A DNA stretch of 7,908 nt from JBELHO01 sp042091375 (lineage in GTDB: Bacteria > Pseudomonadota > Gammaproteobacteria > Enterobacterales > Alteromonadaceae). The notes beneath the pieces were generated by a model, which did no database searches, was not told where the DNA came from, and saw only the letters and a list, made by a program, of their open reading frames with translations. Below, piece by piece: positions 1-6,181 of this stretch (its first letter is position 1; each line of letters starts with the position of its first letter). The stretch spans positions 1 through 7,908 of the forward strand of contig JBELHO010000087.1 of assembly GCA_042091375.1 (NCBI GenBank), read 5' to 3'. Made by a program: the position numbers and the translations under genes.

Positions 1-1
1 T

Positions 2-853
2 GATGTCCAGTTAAACAACCTGAATATGGACACTAGCCAACTAGAAAATGCGTTTACCAAAGACACGAAAATGATTGTTGGGGTCAGTATTTTAGGTAAC
101 CCGGCAGCACTTGACGTGATCAGAGCCTTTGCAGATAAACATAACTTATATTTTTTAGAGGATAATTGTGAATCTTTAGATGCAGAGTTGAATAATGAGA
201 AAGCTGGTACTTTTGGTGACATAGGGACCTTTAGTTTCTTTTTCTCTCACCATATTTCGACTATGGAAGGCGGTATGTTAGTCACTGATGACGATGAACT
301 TTATCAATTAGCGTTGTCATTGCGCAACCATGGCTGGACTCGTGGTCAACCTGACGATTCATGTATTTACGATGACAAGCAAGACGCCTTTAATGAAGCT
401 TATCGCTTTATTCTCCCCGGTTATAATGTTCGTCCTACTGAATTGTGTGGTGTGGTAGGTCTTGAGCAATTAAAAAAATTACCTCAATTCACTGAAACCA
501 GACGGAAAAATTTAGCCTTGTTTCATCAATTGTTTGCCAACGACGAACGATTTATTATTCAAGAAGAAACAGGGAAAAGCTCAGCTTTTTGTTTTCCTAT
601 GATTGTAAAGAAAAATTCTGGGCTTACCCGCGAACAGGTTTTTGTTGCCTTGAAAAAAGCGGACATTGGCTTTCGTATGATCACGGGAGGAAATTTCCTT
701 CGCCATGATGTTATTAAACATTACCAGTGGTCCGCGGTAGGGGAAATGATCAATGCCGATTATGCTCACGATCACGGTTTTTTCATTGGTAATCACCCTT
801 TTGATTTAACTGAGCAAATCACCAAATTACAACAAATTTTAAGTACCTTATAA
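2..853 (+). CDS. PLP-dependent sugar-nucleotide 3-dehydratase, ColD/RfbH-like (5' partial)
   Basis: The reading frame is open to the left edge, so the first ~100-110 residues of a ~390-residue protein are missing; the ATG at 26 is internal. The fold is the DegT/DnrJ/EryC1 aspartate-aminotransferase family. Visible landmarks are LEDNCES, the PLP-ring Asp segment (about codons 51-58 of the fragment), GTFGDIGTFS, then SHHISTMEGG and LPGYNVRPTE. In ordinary sugar aminotransferases the position before IxTxxEGG is the Schiff-base lysine. Here it is the first histidine of HH (codon 248-250), the hallmark of the C3-deoxygenating members: ColD (GDP-4-keto-6-deoxymannose 3-dehydratase) and the CDP-sugar E1/RfbH enzymes. 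From memory, the C-terminal part (QEETGKSSAF, GGNFLRHD, FFIGNHPF) follows ColD more closely than the longer RfbH proteins. The predicted role is cytoplasmic removal of the C3 hydroxyl from a 4-keto-6-deoxy sugar nucleotide. Family and dehydratase type are confident; the exact substrate (GDP-hexose or GDP-heptose) is inferred. The next gene starts 7-19 bases after the stop. Confidence 0.9.
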   Translation, partial: DVQLNNLNMDTSQLENAFTKDTKMIVGVSILGNPAALDVIRAFADKHNLYFLEDNCESLDAELNNEKAGTFGDIGTFSFFFSHHISTMEGGMLVTDDDELYQLALSLRNHGWTRGQPDDSCIYDDKQDAFNEAYRFILPGYNVRPTELCGVVGLEQLKKLPQFTETRRKNLALFHQLFANDERFIIQEETGKSSAFCFPMIVKKNSGLTREQVFVALKKADIGFRMITGGNFLRHDVIKHYQWSAVGEMINADYAHDHGFFIGNHPFDLTEQITKLQQILSTL

Positions 854-860
854 TTAGGCT

Positions 861-1829
861 TTGATTGAAAAAATGATAAATAACGCAATTGACAGTAAAA
901 ATATTTTAATAACGGGCGGCGCGGGTTATCTAGGCTCGGTTATTGTACCTAAGCTACTAAATTTAGGTCACAAAGTTACAGTGCTTGACAACTTCATGTT
1001 TAATCAAGACTCATTAAATCCCTTGTGTTTAAATGCTAATTTTGACGTATATCGCGGTGATTGTCGTGATAAAGCTCAAGTTTCTCCTTTGTTAGCTAAA
1101 GCGGATGTTGTCATTCCGTTAGCGGCACTTGTTGGTGCGCCTCTGTGTGGTCGTGATGCCTTAGGCACCACATCAACAAATCGAGACGCCATTGTTTTAT
1201 TAACGAAATTAATGAGCCAAGATCAACAATTACTTATGCCAATAACCAATAGCGGTTATGGCATTGGTCAAGAAGGAAAGTACTGCGATGAAACATCACC
1301 ATTAAATCCAATTAGTTTATATGGCACCAGTAAAGTCGAAGCCGAGCAAGCAGTATTAGAAAGAGGCAATGCAATTAGTTTTAGGCTTGCCACTGTATTT
1401 GGTATGTCGCCACGTATGCGCCTTGATTTACTCGTTAACGACTTTGTTTATCGAGCGGTTAAAGACAGTGCAATTGTGTTATTTGAATCTCATTTTAAAC
1501 GCAATTTTATACATATACAGGATGTTGCTAACGCTTTTGTTCATGGTCTAACCAATTTCGATGCTATGCAAGGCGAAGCATATAATGTGGGGTTGTCTGA
1601 TGCAAATTTATCGAAAAAACAGCTGTGTGAAAAAATACAACAGCACCTTCCCAAGTTTGTTTTTATTGATGCGCCTATTGGCGAAGACCCTGATAAACGC
1701 GATTATATAGTGTCCAATGCCAAAATTGAGGCGACAGGCTATAAGCCTCAAATTTCTCTGGACCAAGGTATTGAAGAGTTAATCAAAGGATACCGTATGA
1801 TCTCTAATACAAAGTATAGCAATGTGTAA
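861..1829 (+). CDS. Extended SDR, NAD(P)-dependent sugar epimerase/dehydratase/dehydrogenase
   Basis: This is an extended short-chain dehydrogenase of up to 322 residues, the usual length. The nucleotide-binding glycine motif GGAGYLGS lies at residues 19-26, and an acidic residue ends strand 2 (VLDN, Asp43), which is typical of NAD(H) preference. Further marks are GDCRD (66-70), the catalytic YxxxK pair Tyr154/Lys158 in SLYGTSK, and RNFIHIQDVANAF in the C-terminal substrate half. It resembles the SDRs of capsule and O-antigen clusters that act on 4-keto sugar nucleotides, including the Cj1427-type GDP-heptose 4-dehydrogenases of Campylobacter, but this is a family impression. It may oxidise, epimerise or reduce the product of the preceding 3-dehydratase. 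The start is uncertain: TTG at 861 has AGG only 2 bases upstream, while the in-frame ATG at 873 has no good ribosome-binding site and removes four residues. Both lie ahead of the nucleotide-binding motif. It is probably co-transcribed with both neighbours. Confidence 0.88.
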   Translation: MIEKMINNAIDSKNILITGGAGYLGSVIVPKLLNLGHKVTVLDNFMFNQDSLNPLCLNANFDVYRGDCRDKAQVSPLLAKADVVIPLAALVGAPLCGRDALGTTSTNRDAIVLLTKLMSQDQQLLMPITNSGYGIGQEGKYCDETSPLNPISLYGTSKVEAEQAVLERGNAISFRLATVFGMSPRMRLDLLVNDFVYRAVKDSAIVLFESHFKRNFIHIQDVANAFVHGLTNFDAMQGEAYNVGLSDANLSKKQLCEKIQQHLPKFVFIDAPIGEDPDKRDYIVSNAKIEATGYKPQISLDQGIEELIKGYRMISNTKYSNV

Positions 1830-1841
1830 AGTTTAGTGATT

Positions 1842-1846
1842 GGAAG
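1842..1846 (+). promoter_or_regulatory. Ribosome-binding site deciding the start of the Fcl-like gene
   Basis: The sequence GGAAG lies 5 bases before GTG at 1852. It overlaps the upstream in-frame TTG at 1840, which has no comparable Shine-Dalgarno sequence ahead of it. This favours GTG 1852 as the true start. Confidence 0.5.
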
Positions 1847-1851
1847 TCGCA

Positions 1852-2802
1852 GTGAAGAAATTGAGTCTAAACAATAAACGGGTTTGGGTTACAGGTCATA
1901 CTGGTATGGTGGGATCGGCACTTTGCCGTCAGCTTAACCGTCACTACAATGTCCAATTGTTGACAGTTAGTCATAAAACACTTGATTTAATAGACTTGAT
2001 TGCCACTGAACGATGGTTTGAACAAAATAAACCTGAAATTATTATCCATTGTGCTGCCAAAGTGGGGGGCATTGAAGCAAATAAAACCCAACCAGTAGAG
2101 TTCTTAAGTAACAATCTAGCCATTGGGCTAAATGTGATTCACAGTGCAGCTAAATACGGTGTGGAAAAACTGGTGAATTTAGGTTCATCGTGCTTTTACC
2201 CTAAAGTATCTCCTCAACCCATCAATGAGTCGAGTTTATTGACAGGCTCATTAGAGCCTACCAATGAAGCTTATGCTTTGGCAAAAATCACCTTGACAAA
2301 ATTATGTGCTTATTACCGCACTCAATATAATAAAGATTTTATTACGGTAGTCCCTACGAATTTATATGGTGAAGGGGATAATTTTGATGCAATGCATGGG
2401 CATGTTATTTCAGCTTTAATTACTAAGTTTATCAAAGCTAAAAAAGAAAACAGTCATACAGTCGAGTTATGGGGCACAGGGAAGCCTTTACGTGAATTTA
2501 TTTATGTAGATGATGCTGCAGGGGGTATTTTAATGCTCACAGAAAATTATTCTTCAGCAGAGCATATAAATTTAAGTGGTGGTGAAACTGTTTCTATAAG
2601 AGAGCTGGCAATGATGATTAAGGGATTAGTGGGTTATCAAGGAGATGTGATTTTTGACAGCAGTAAACCTGATGGCATGATGAAAAAATCTTTAGATAAT
2701 TCACTAATAAGTCAATTTAATTGGAAAATAAAAACAACATTAGAACAAGGCTTAAAACAAACCATTCAACTTTACTTAAGCGATCATCAAAATAGTTTCT
2801 GA
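1852..2802 (+). CDS. fcl: GDP-L-fucose synthase-like epimerase/reductase (possible GDP-colitose synthase)
   Basis: This is an extended SDR of 316 residues from GTG 1852; the TTG at 1840 would add four. It follows E. coli Fcl (GDP-4-keto-6-deoxymannose 3,5-epimerase-4-reductase) from end to end. Landmarks are GHTGMVGSA, CAAKVGGIEAN, LGSSCFYPK, EPTNEAYALAK, PTNLYGEGDNF, GTGKPLREFIYVDDAA and SSKPDGMMKK. The Fcl catalytic set is present at a constant offset: Ser112, Cys114, Tyr141, Lys145 and His184, matching E. coli Ser107, Cys109, Tyr136, Lys140 and His179. Both epimerase acid/base residues (Cys and His) are therefore kept, so a combined 5-epimerase and 4-reductase is expected. ColC, which makes GDP-L-colitose from the ColD product, belongs to the same family, and the ColD-like gene two places upstream makes a 3-deoxy substrate plausible. 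One difference is GHTGMVGS where E. coli has GHRGMVGS, so cofactor preference may differ. No GDP-mannose dehydratase gene is in view. Confidence 0.88.
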   Translation: MKKLSLNNKRVWVTGHTGMVGSALCRQLNRHYNVQLLTVSHKTLDLIDLIATERWFEQNKPEIIIHCAAKVGGIEANKTQPVEFLSNNLAIGLNVIHSAAKYGVEKLVNLGSSCFYPKVSPQPINESSLLTGSLEPTNEAYALAKITLTKLCAYYRTQYNKDFITVVPTNLYGEGDNFDAMHGHVISALITKFIKAKKENSHTVELWGTGKPLREFIYVDDAAGGILMLTENYSSAEHINLSGGETVSIRELAMMIKGLVGYQGDVIFDSSKPDGMMKKSLDNSLISQFNWKIKTTLEQGLKQTIQLYLSDHQNSF

Positions 2803-2821
2803 TTTCTCATACGTCAATACC

Positions 2822-2836
2822 CTGAATTTAATTCAG
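2822..2836 (+). repeat. Short palindrome after the Fcl-like gene
   Basis: CTGAATTTAATTCAG has 7-base arms around a single central T. It lies 20 bases after the stop of the Fcl-like gene and 10 bases before a candidate -35 box. No T-run follows, so an intrinsic terminator is unlikely. It could be an operator for the promoter just downstream, or chance in A+T-rich DNA. Confidence 0.35.
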
Positions 2837-2846
2837 TAACATTACA

Positions 2847-2876
2847 TTGACACCGTTGGTAATAAATGACTATATG
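2847..2876 (+). promoter_or_regulatory. Candidate sigma70-type promoter for the glycosyltransferase and downstream genes
   Basis: A perfect TTGACA -35 hexamer (2847-2852) is followed after 18 bases by TATATG (2871-2876), which matches four of six bases of the -10 consensus. Transcription would begin near 2883, at the first octamer of the tandem repeat, leaving a leader of about 125 bases before ATG 3010. The site lies in the longest non-coding gap of the window (207 bases), where an internal promoter is most likely. No experimental support is available. Confidence 0.45.
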
Positions 2877-2883
2877 GTTTACA

Positions 2884-2923
2884 GTTTTGTAGTTTTGTAG
2901 TTTTGTAGTTTTGTAGTTTAGTA
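2884..2923 (+). repeat. Octanucleotide tandem repeat (GTTTTGTA, 4 perfect copies plus 1 variant)
   Basis: Perfect copies of GTTTTGTA lie at 2884-2891, 2892-2899, 2900-2907 and 2908-2915. A fifth copy with one change, GTTTAGTA, lies at 2916-2923. The array starts about 8 bases after the candidate -10 box and ends about 86 bases before the glycosyltransferase ATG, so it would form the start of the leader transcript. A unit of 8 bases is not divisible by 3, and arrays of this kind can gain or lose copies by slipped-strand replication. No coding frame crosses it here, so any effect would be on transcription or the leader RNA. Confidence 0.9.
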
Positions 2924-3009
2924 TGTGTAATTTCATGATTCTTATATGGTTTTGCAAGGATTGATGGTTCACTTTACTTGTTCGCAGTTAAGTTAATAAT
3001 AGAGAACAT

Positions 3010-4341
3010 ATGTCGTATAAATGGCTTTTTGTAGTACAAAATTTTGAGGTGAAAACTTATAGCGACAGTGCCGCCAAAATGGAAATTGTTGAGCCAATAA
3101 AAAAGTCAGGTTTCGTCAAAGACCACAGGCTGCTGTGTTTTGATAGAACATATGAGGGATATTACGCCAAAATTGTTAATGAAAATATTAACATTGCTTT
3201 TGATCAAATAGGCCAATTGCCAGTAGTGATATATGGGGCTGGTATTCATACATCACAGCATATCTCTTTATTTAACAAATTCAATGTCGTGGCGATCTCG
3301 GACAGAGAACCTTCCCTTTGGGGGAAAACTCTTGAAGGTTTCGTCATTATACCTCCTGATCAGATACCTGACTTTACACAGCATGTGATCATATCAAGTA
3401 AAGCGTATGAAGATTCAATATACGTCGCTTTACGTGAGCAATTTAATGAACTAGCAATCTATAAAATGTATGACTTGAGCAGTCGTGATCAAAGTTTTTA
3501 TGAGCAAATGTCTCAAGACATTAAAGAAAGTATTTTGAGTTTCCAACCAGATATTCTTTTTTATTGTCCTACACACCCCAGCGATTGTTTACCTGTTCAA
3601 TATTGGAAATCAATAAAAGGCAACGCACCCCATGTCAAATACATTACTGTATGGTGGGACTACGATGAAGAGCCATTTAGTCCGTATTTGAATTTTGAAC
3701 GTGATTGTTTAACATGGAATGATTTGTGCTTAGAAAATAGCAATGTTACTCGTTTACTCGCTATGCAGAATAAATTAGGGGCTTATCATTTACATACCAA
3801 TACCCATAAAGTGATTTTTCACCCAACGGTTTTTGATCCTGAAGTATTTTACAATGATGATTCCGTCGTAAAGAAATACCCCATAGCCTTATTTGGGAGT
3901 GCGGCTGGGCAAAGAAAAAAGTGGATTGACTTATTGACTCAAGAATACGGTGATCAATTTCACCATATAGGTGGTGTTTTACATGGTGAAGCAACTTTAC
4001 CCATTAAAGATTATGCCCAAGCTTTACGTGAAACTAAGATATGTATTAATACGCAAACTTACCCTTTTAGAGAGCAATGTAAAGGAAAGGTGAGAGAGGC
4101 ACTTGCATGTGGTGTTTTACTTTTAGAGCAAAAAAATCAGCAAACCAGATTCTTATTAAAAGAGGGTGAAGGCGTTTTATATTTTTCTTCAAAAACTGAA
4201 TTAAAAGAAAAACTCGCATGGTTGCTCAGTACACCGGCAACAATTGAAGAAATTGTCGAGAAAGGTCAACAAGTATGGAAAGAAAGTATGAATTGCCAAC
4301 AGTGGACAAAAAAATTGCTCGAGAATGTTAATTTACGATAA
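3010..4341 (+). CDS. Glycosyltransferase (CgeB/group-1 type) with an inserted Rossmann-like domain
   Basis: The 443-residue protein has no signal peptide or membrane segment and is probably a cytoplasmic or membrane-associated sugar transferase. Its C-terminal half looks like the Glyco_trans_1_2/CgeB domain of GT-B enzymes: PIALFGSAAGQRKKW (291-305), an IGGVLHG turn (320-326), TKICINTQTYP (342-352) and the nucleotide-sugar-binding segment GKVREALACGVLLLEQ (359-374). The N-terminal GT strand is KWLFVVQNFEVKTYSDS (4-20), and GT-like sequence resumes at FQPDILFYCPTHPSD (178-192). Between them, about residues 70-156, lies a compact unit resembling small Rossmann-like domains of sugar-modifying proteins: VVIYGAGIHTSQ (72-83), AISDREPSLWGKTLEG (95-110) and HVIISSKAYE (125-134). 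It may sense or bind a nucleotide. Donor and acceptor are unknown; the cluster's own unusual sugar is a natural candidate donor. The start at ATG 3010 has a weak AGAG five bases upstream. The gene stands apart from both neighbours by gaps of 207 and 101 bases. Confidence 0.75.
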   Translation: MSYKWLFVVQNFEVKTYSDSAAKMEIVEPIKKSGFVKDHRLLCFDRTYEGYYAKIVNENINIAFDQIGQLPVVIYGAGIHTSQHISLFNKFNVVAISDREPSLWGKTLEGFVIIPPDQIPDFTQHVIISSKAYEDSIYVALREQFNELAIYKMYDLSSRDQSFYEQMSQDIKESILSFQPDILFYCPTHPSDCLPVQYWKSIKGNAPHVKYITVWWDYDEEPFSPYLNFERDCLTWNDLCLENSNVTRLLAMQNKLGAYHLHTNTHKVIFHPTVFDPEVFYNDDSVVKKYPIALFGSAAGQRKKWIDLLTQEYGDQFHHIGGVLHGEATLPIKDYAQALRETKICINTQTYPFREQCKGKVREALACGVLLLEQKNQQTRFLLKEGEGVLYFSSKTELKEKLAWLLSTPATIEEIVEKGQQVWKESMNCQQWTKKLLENVNLR

Positions 4342-4352
4342 TTTATCAAACA

Positions 4353-4381
4353 TTTACAATAAATCAGTCTTTATGTTTTAT
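4353..4381 (+). promoter_or_regulatory. Weak candidate promoter ahead of the transketolase pair
   Basis: TTTACA (five of six to the -35 consensus) at 4353-4358 is followed after 17 bases by TTTTAT (four of six to the -10 consensus) at 4376-4381. The region is very A+T-rich, so chance matches are expected. No hairpin with a T-run terminates the glycosyltransferase transcript here, so readthrough from upstream is also likely. Confidence 0.22.
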
Positions 4382-4426
4382 CTTTTATGTAAATGGTTAT
4401 AGTGTGAAAAACATCAAAAGAATATC

Positions 4427-4432
4427 AAAAGG
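4427..4432 (+). promoter_or_regulatory. Ribosome-binding site deciding the start of the transketolase N subunit
   Basis: AAAAGG lies 10 bases before ATG 4443. The upstream in-frame GTG at 4404 has no purine-rich site ahead of it and would add 13 residues (KNIKRISKG...) not expected in this family. ATG 4443 is preferred. Confidence 0.45.
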
Positions 4433-4442
4433 TATACAAATA

Positions 4443-5267
4443 ATGAATTCTCAGTCATCAGTATCATTGTTCGAACTGTGTAAAAGAATCCGATTGACGT
4501 TATGTGAGGTTTCTCAGCAAACGAAAACACCACATTTAGGTAGTTGTTTATCTAGTGTAGAAATATTAGCCATACTATATTGGCAAGAGCTTAACATAGA
4601 CCCACTTAATCCCGACAAAACTGAACGAGACTATTTTGCTTTAAGTAAAGGACATGCCGCTTCTTTGCTTTATACCGTATTGGCTTACCGAGGATACTTT
4701 CCGGTTAAAGACTTGTATGCACATGGTAAAACTGGTTCGCGATTTGAAGAACACCCAGGGGTTAATGCGCCTGCAGGCGTTGAATTGGTGGCAGGCTCAT
4801 TAGCTCACGCCTTAGGGCAATTTACAGGGATGGCACTAAGTGCAAAAATTAAAGGTTTATCAAATCGATTTTACGTGTTGATGGGGGATGGAGAGTTAAA
4901 CGAAGGCACTATCTGGGAAGCTGCAATGTTTGCGGCAGGGAAGAAGCTCAATAATTTAGTGGCTATAGTTGATTTTAATAAATGGCAGGGCACCGGTCGC
5001 AGTAAAGATATAATGCATATGGAGCCACTAGAAGATAAGTGGGCTGCATTTGGTTGGTATAGTATTCGTGTAGATGGTCATGACCTTTCACAAATAACAG
5101 AGGCTTTAGAAGAAGCGAAGAAAATAACGGATAAACCAATTGTAATTATTGCCGATACGATAAAGGGGGCTGGTGTTTCTTTCATGGAAGATGATAACAA
5201 CTGGCACTACCGTATTCCAACCGAAGATGAAGTTTTAAAAATTTCACAGGAGCTAGCGCTAACATGA
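4443..5267 (+). CDS. Transketolase N-terminal subunit (thiamine diphosphate-binding half)
   Basis: The 274-residue protein, counted from ATG 4443, is the N-terminal half of transketolase encoded alone, as in the split transketolases of many secondary and cell-surface pathways. Visible marks are HLGSCLSS (His31), FALSKGHAASLLY (His71), EEHPGVNAPAGVELVAGSL (102-120) and the ThDP/metal motif GDGELNEG (148-155), which ends in the partner segment AIVDFNKWQGTG (174-185, Asn179). The loop VDGHDL (210-215) and DTIKGAGVSFMED (238-250) complete the fold. It should form an alpha2beta2-type enzyme with the next gene product and transfer a two-carbon ketol unit between sugars in the cytoplasm. Housekeeping transketolase (tkt) is a single protein of about 660 residues, so this copy is a dedicated accessory enzyme. 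The location suggests a role in making an unusual sugar, by branch addition or precursor supply. An in-frame GTG at 4404 is a less likely start. The stop overlaps the next start (ATGA). Confidence 0.93.
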   Translation: MNSQSSVSLFELCKRIRLTLCEVSQQTKTPHLGSCLSSVEILAILYWQELNIDPLNPDKTERDYFALSKGHAASLLYTVLAYRGYFPVKDLYAHGKTGSRFEEHPGVNAPAGVELVAGSLAHALGQFTGMALSAKIKGLSNRFYVLMGDGELNEGTIWEAAMFAAGKKLNNLVAIVDFNKWQGTGRSKDIMHMEPLEDKWAAFGWYSIRVDGHDLSQITEALEEAKKITDKPIVIIADTIKGAGVSFMEDDNNWHYRIPTEDEVLKISQELALT

Positions 5268-6181
5268 GAAATGCCTTTGCAAAATGCGTATTAGCATTAG
5301 CCGAACAAGACGATAATATTACTTTGTTTTATGCTGATATTGGCAATCGTTTGTTTAATGCCTTAAAACAAATCGCTCCCGAGCGCACTATTAATGCTGG
5401 TATTGCCGAAGCTAATATGGCTTCAATGGCGGCAGGGGCGGCAAAAATGGGCTTAATCCCATTTATTTATACGATTACACCTTTTACTACAGCACGTAAT
5501 TTTGAACAAATTAAAATTGATATTGCATATCAAAACTTACCGGTTAAAGTTGTCGGTACGGGGTCGGGGTTATCTTACGCAAATTTAGGTCCCACTCATC
5601 ACTCTTTCGAAGATATCGCCTTAATGCGTTCTTTACCAAATATGGTGGTGCTAGCCCCAGCAGATTCAAAAGAATTAGAGGCCTTGATGCCCTTAGTTGC
5701 TAAAGATAAACGACCTTGTTATTTACGAATAGGCAAGAAAAATGAGCCGGTGGTACATCAAGAAACGCCAGGACTAGTCATTGGTGAAGCGTTTGTTATT
5801 CAACCAGGGAAGAAGATTTCTGTATTATCAACAGGGACCATTTTTCCTGTCGCTCAAGCTTTGGTTGAGCAGTTGAATTTACAAGAGATAAATGCAGAAC
5901 TGGTGAGTTTCCATACTATTAAACCACTGGATGAAAAATACCTACGTAAAGCACAACAAAAATTTGAACGTATTATCACCATTGAAGAACACAATGTTTC
6001 GGGTGGTTTTGGTAGCGCCGTTTTAGAGTTTTACAATGAACATCAGCTCACCATGCCTATTCATCGTTTTGGTATTCCAGATCATTTTATTGACCAAGTA
6101 GGTAGTCAAGCTGACGCAAGAGAAGTCGCAGGTTTAACCGTTGAATCAATTTTAGAACGATTAACCAAGGTGTTACCATAA
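5264..6181 (+). CDS. Transketolase C-terminal subunit (pyrimidine-binding and C domains)
   Basis: The 305-residue partner of the preceding gene starts inside its stop codon (ATGA at 5264-5267), an arrangement typical of translational coupling and equal expression. The pyrimidine-binding domain (about 1-165) carries NAGIAEANM with the catalytic Glu49 that activates thiamine diphosphate. It also carries the aromatic ring-stacking segment ARNFEQIK (77-84) and GPTHHSFEDIALMR (109-122), the last being a strong signature of transketolase and DXP synthase C halves. The C-terminal domain (about 175-300) has VLSTGTIFPVA (187-197) and TIEEHNVSGGFGSAV (239-253). Sequence alone cannot separate a true transketolase from a ketol transferase that uses a sugar nucleotide as acceptor. 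The two-subunit layout and the absence of a lipoyl or E2-type gene argue against a pyruvate dehydrogenase E1. The HAD gene ATG follows the stop with no gap. Confidence 0.93.
   Translation: MRNAFAKCVLALAEQDDNITLFYADIGNRLFNALKQIAPERTINAGIAEANMASMAAGAAKMGLIPFIYTITPFTTARNFEQIKIDIAYQNLPVKVVGTGSGLSYANLGPTHHSFEDIALMRSLPNMVVLAPADSKELEALMPLVAKDKRPCYLRIGKKNEPVVHQETPGLVIGEAFVIQPGKKISVLSTGTIFPVAQALVEQLNLQEINAELVSFHTIKPLDEKYLRKAQQKFERIITIEEHNVSGGFGSAVLEFYNEHQLTMPIHRFGIPDHFIDQVGSQADAREVAGLTVESILERLTKVLP

Noticed and set aside
581..796. Minus-strand 71-codon frame
   Set aside because: It lies wholly inside the conserved dehydratase gene on the other strand and shows no domain-like sequence.
1369..1551. Plus-strand 60-codon frame with hydrophobic residues
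   Set aside because: It is an out-of-frame shadow of the SDR gene, which has clear motifs across the same bases.
2822..2836. Palindrome as an intrinsic terminator of the first gene block
   Set aside because: The stem is A+T-rich and no run of T follows it; it fits an operator or chance better.
2884..2923. CRISPR array
   Set aside because: The units are 8 bases long and directly adjoining, with no spacers.
2964..2996. Ten-codon frame (MVHFTCSQLS) after AAGGA in the leader of the glycosyltransferase
   Set aside because: The site lies only 3 bases before the ATG, too close for normal initiation, and no attenuator hairpin follows.
3761..3994. Minus-strand 77-codon frame
   Set aside because: It is antisense to the glycosyltransferase and has no recognisable features.
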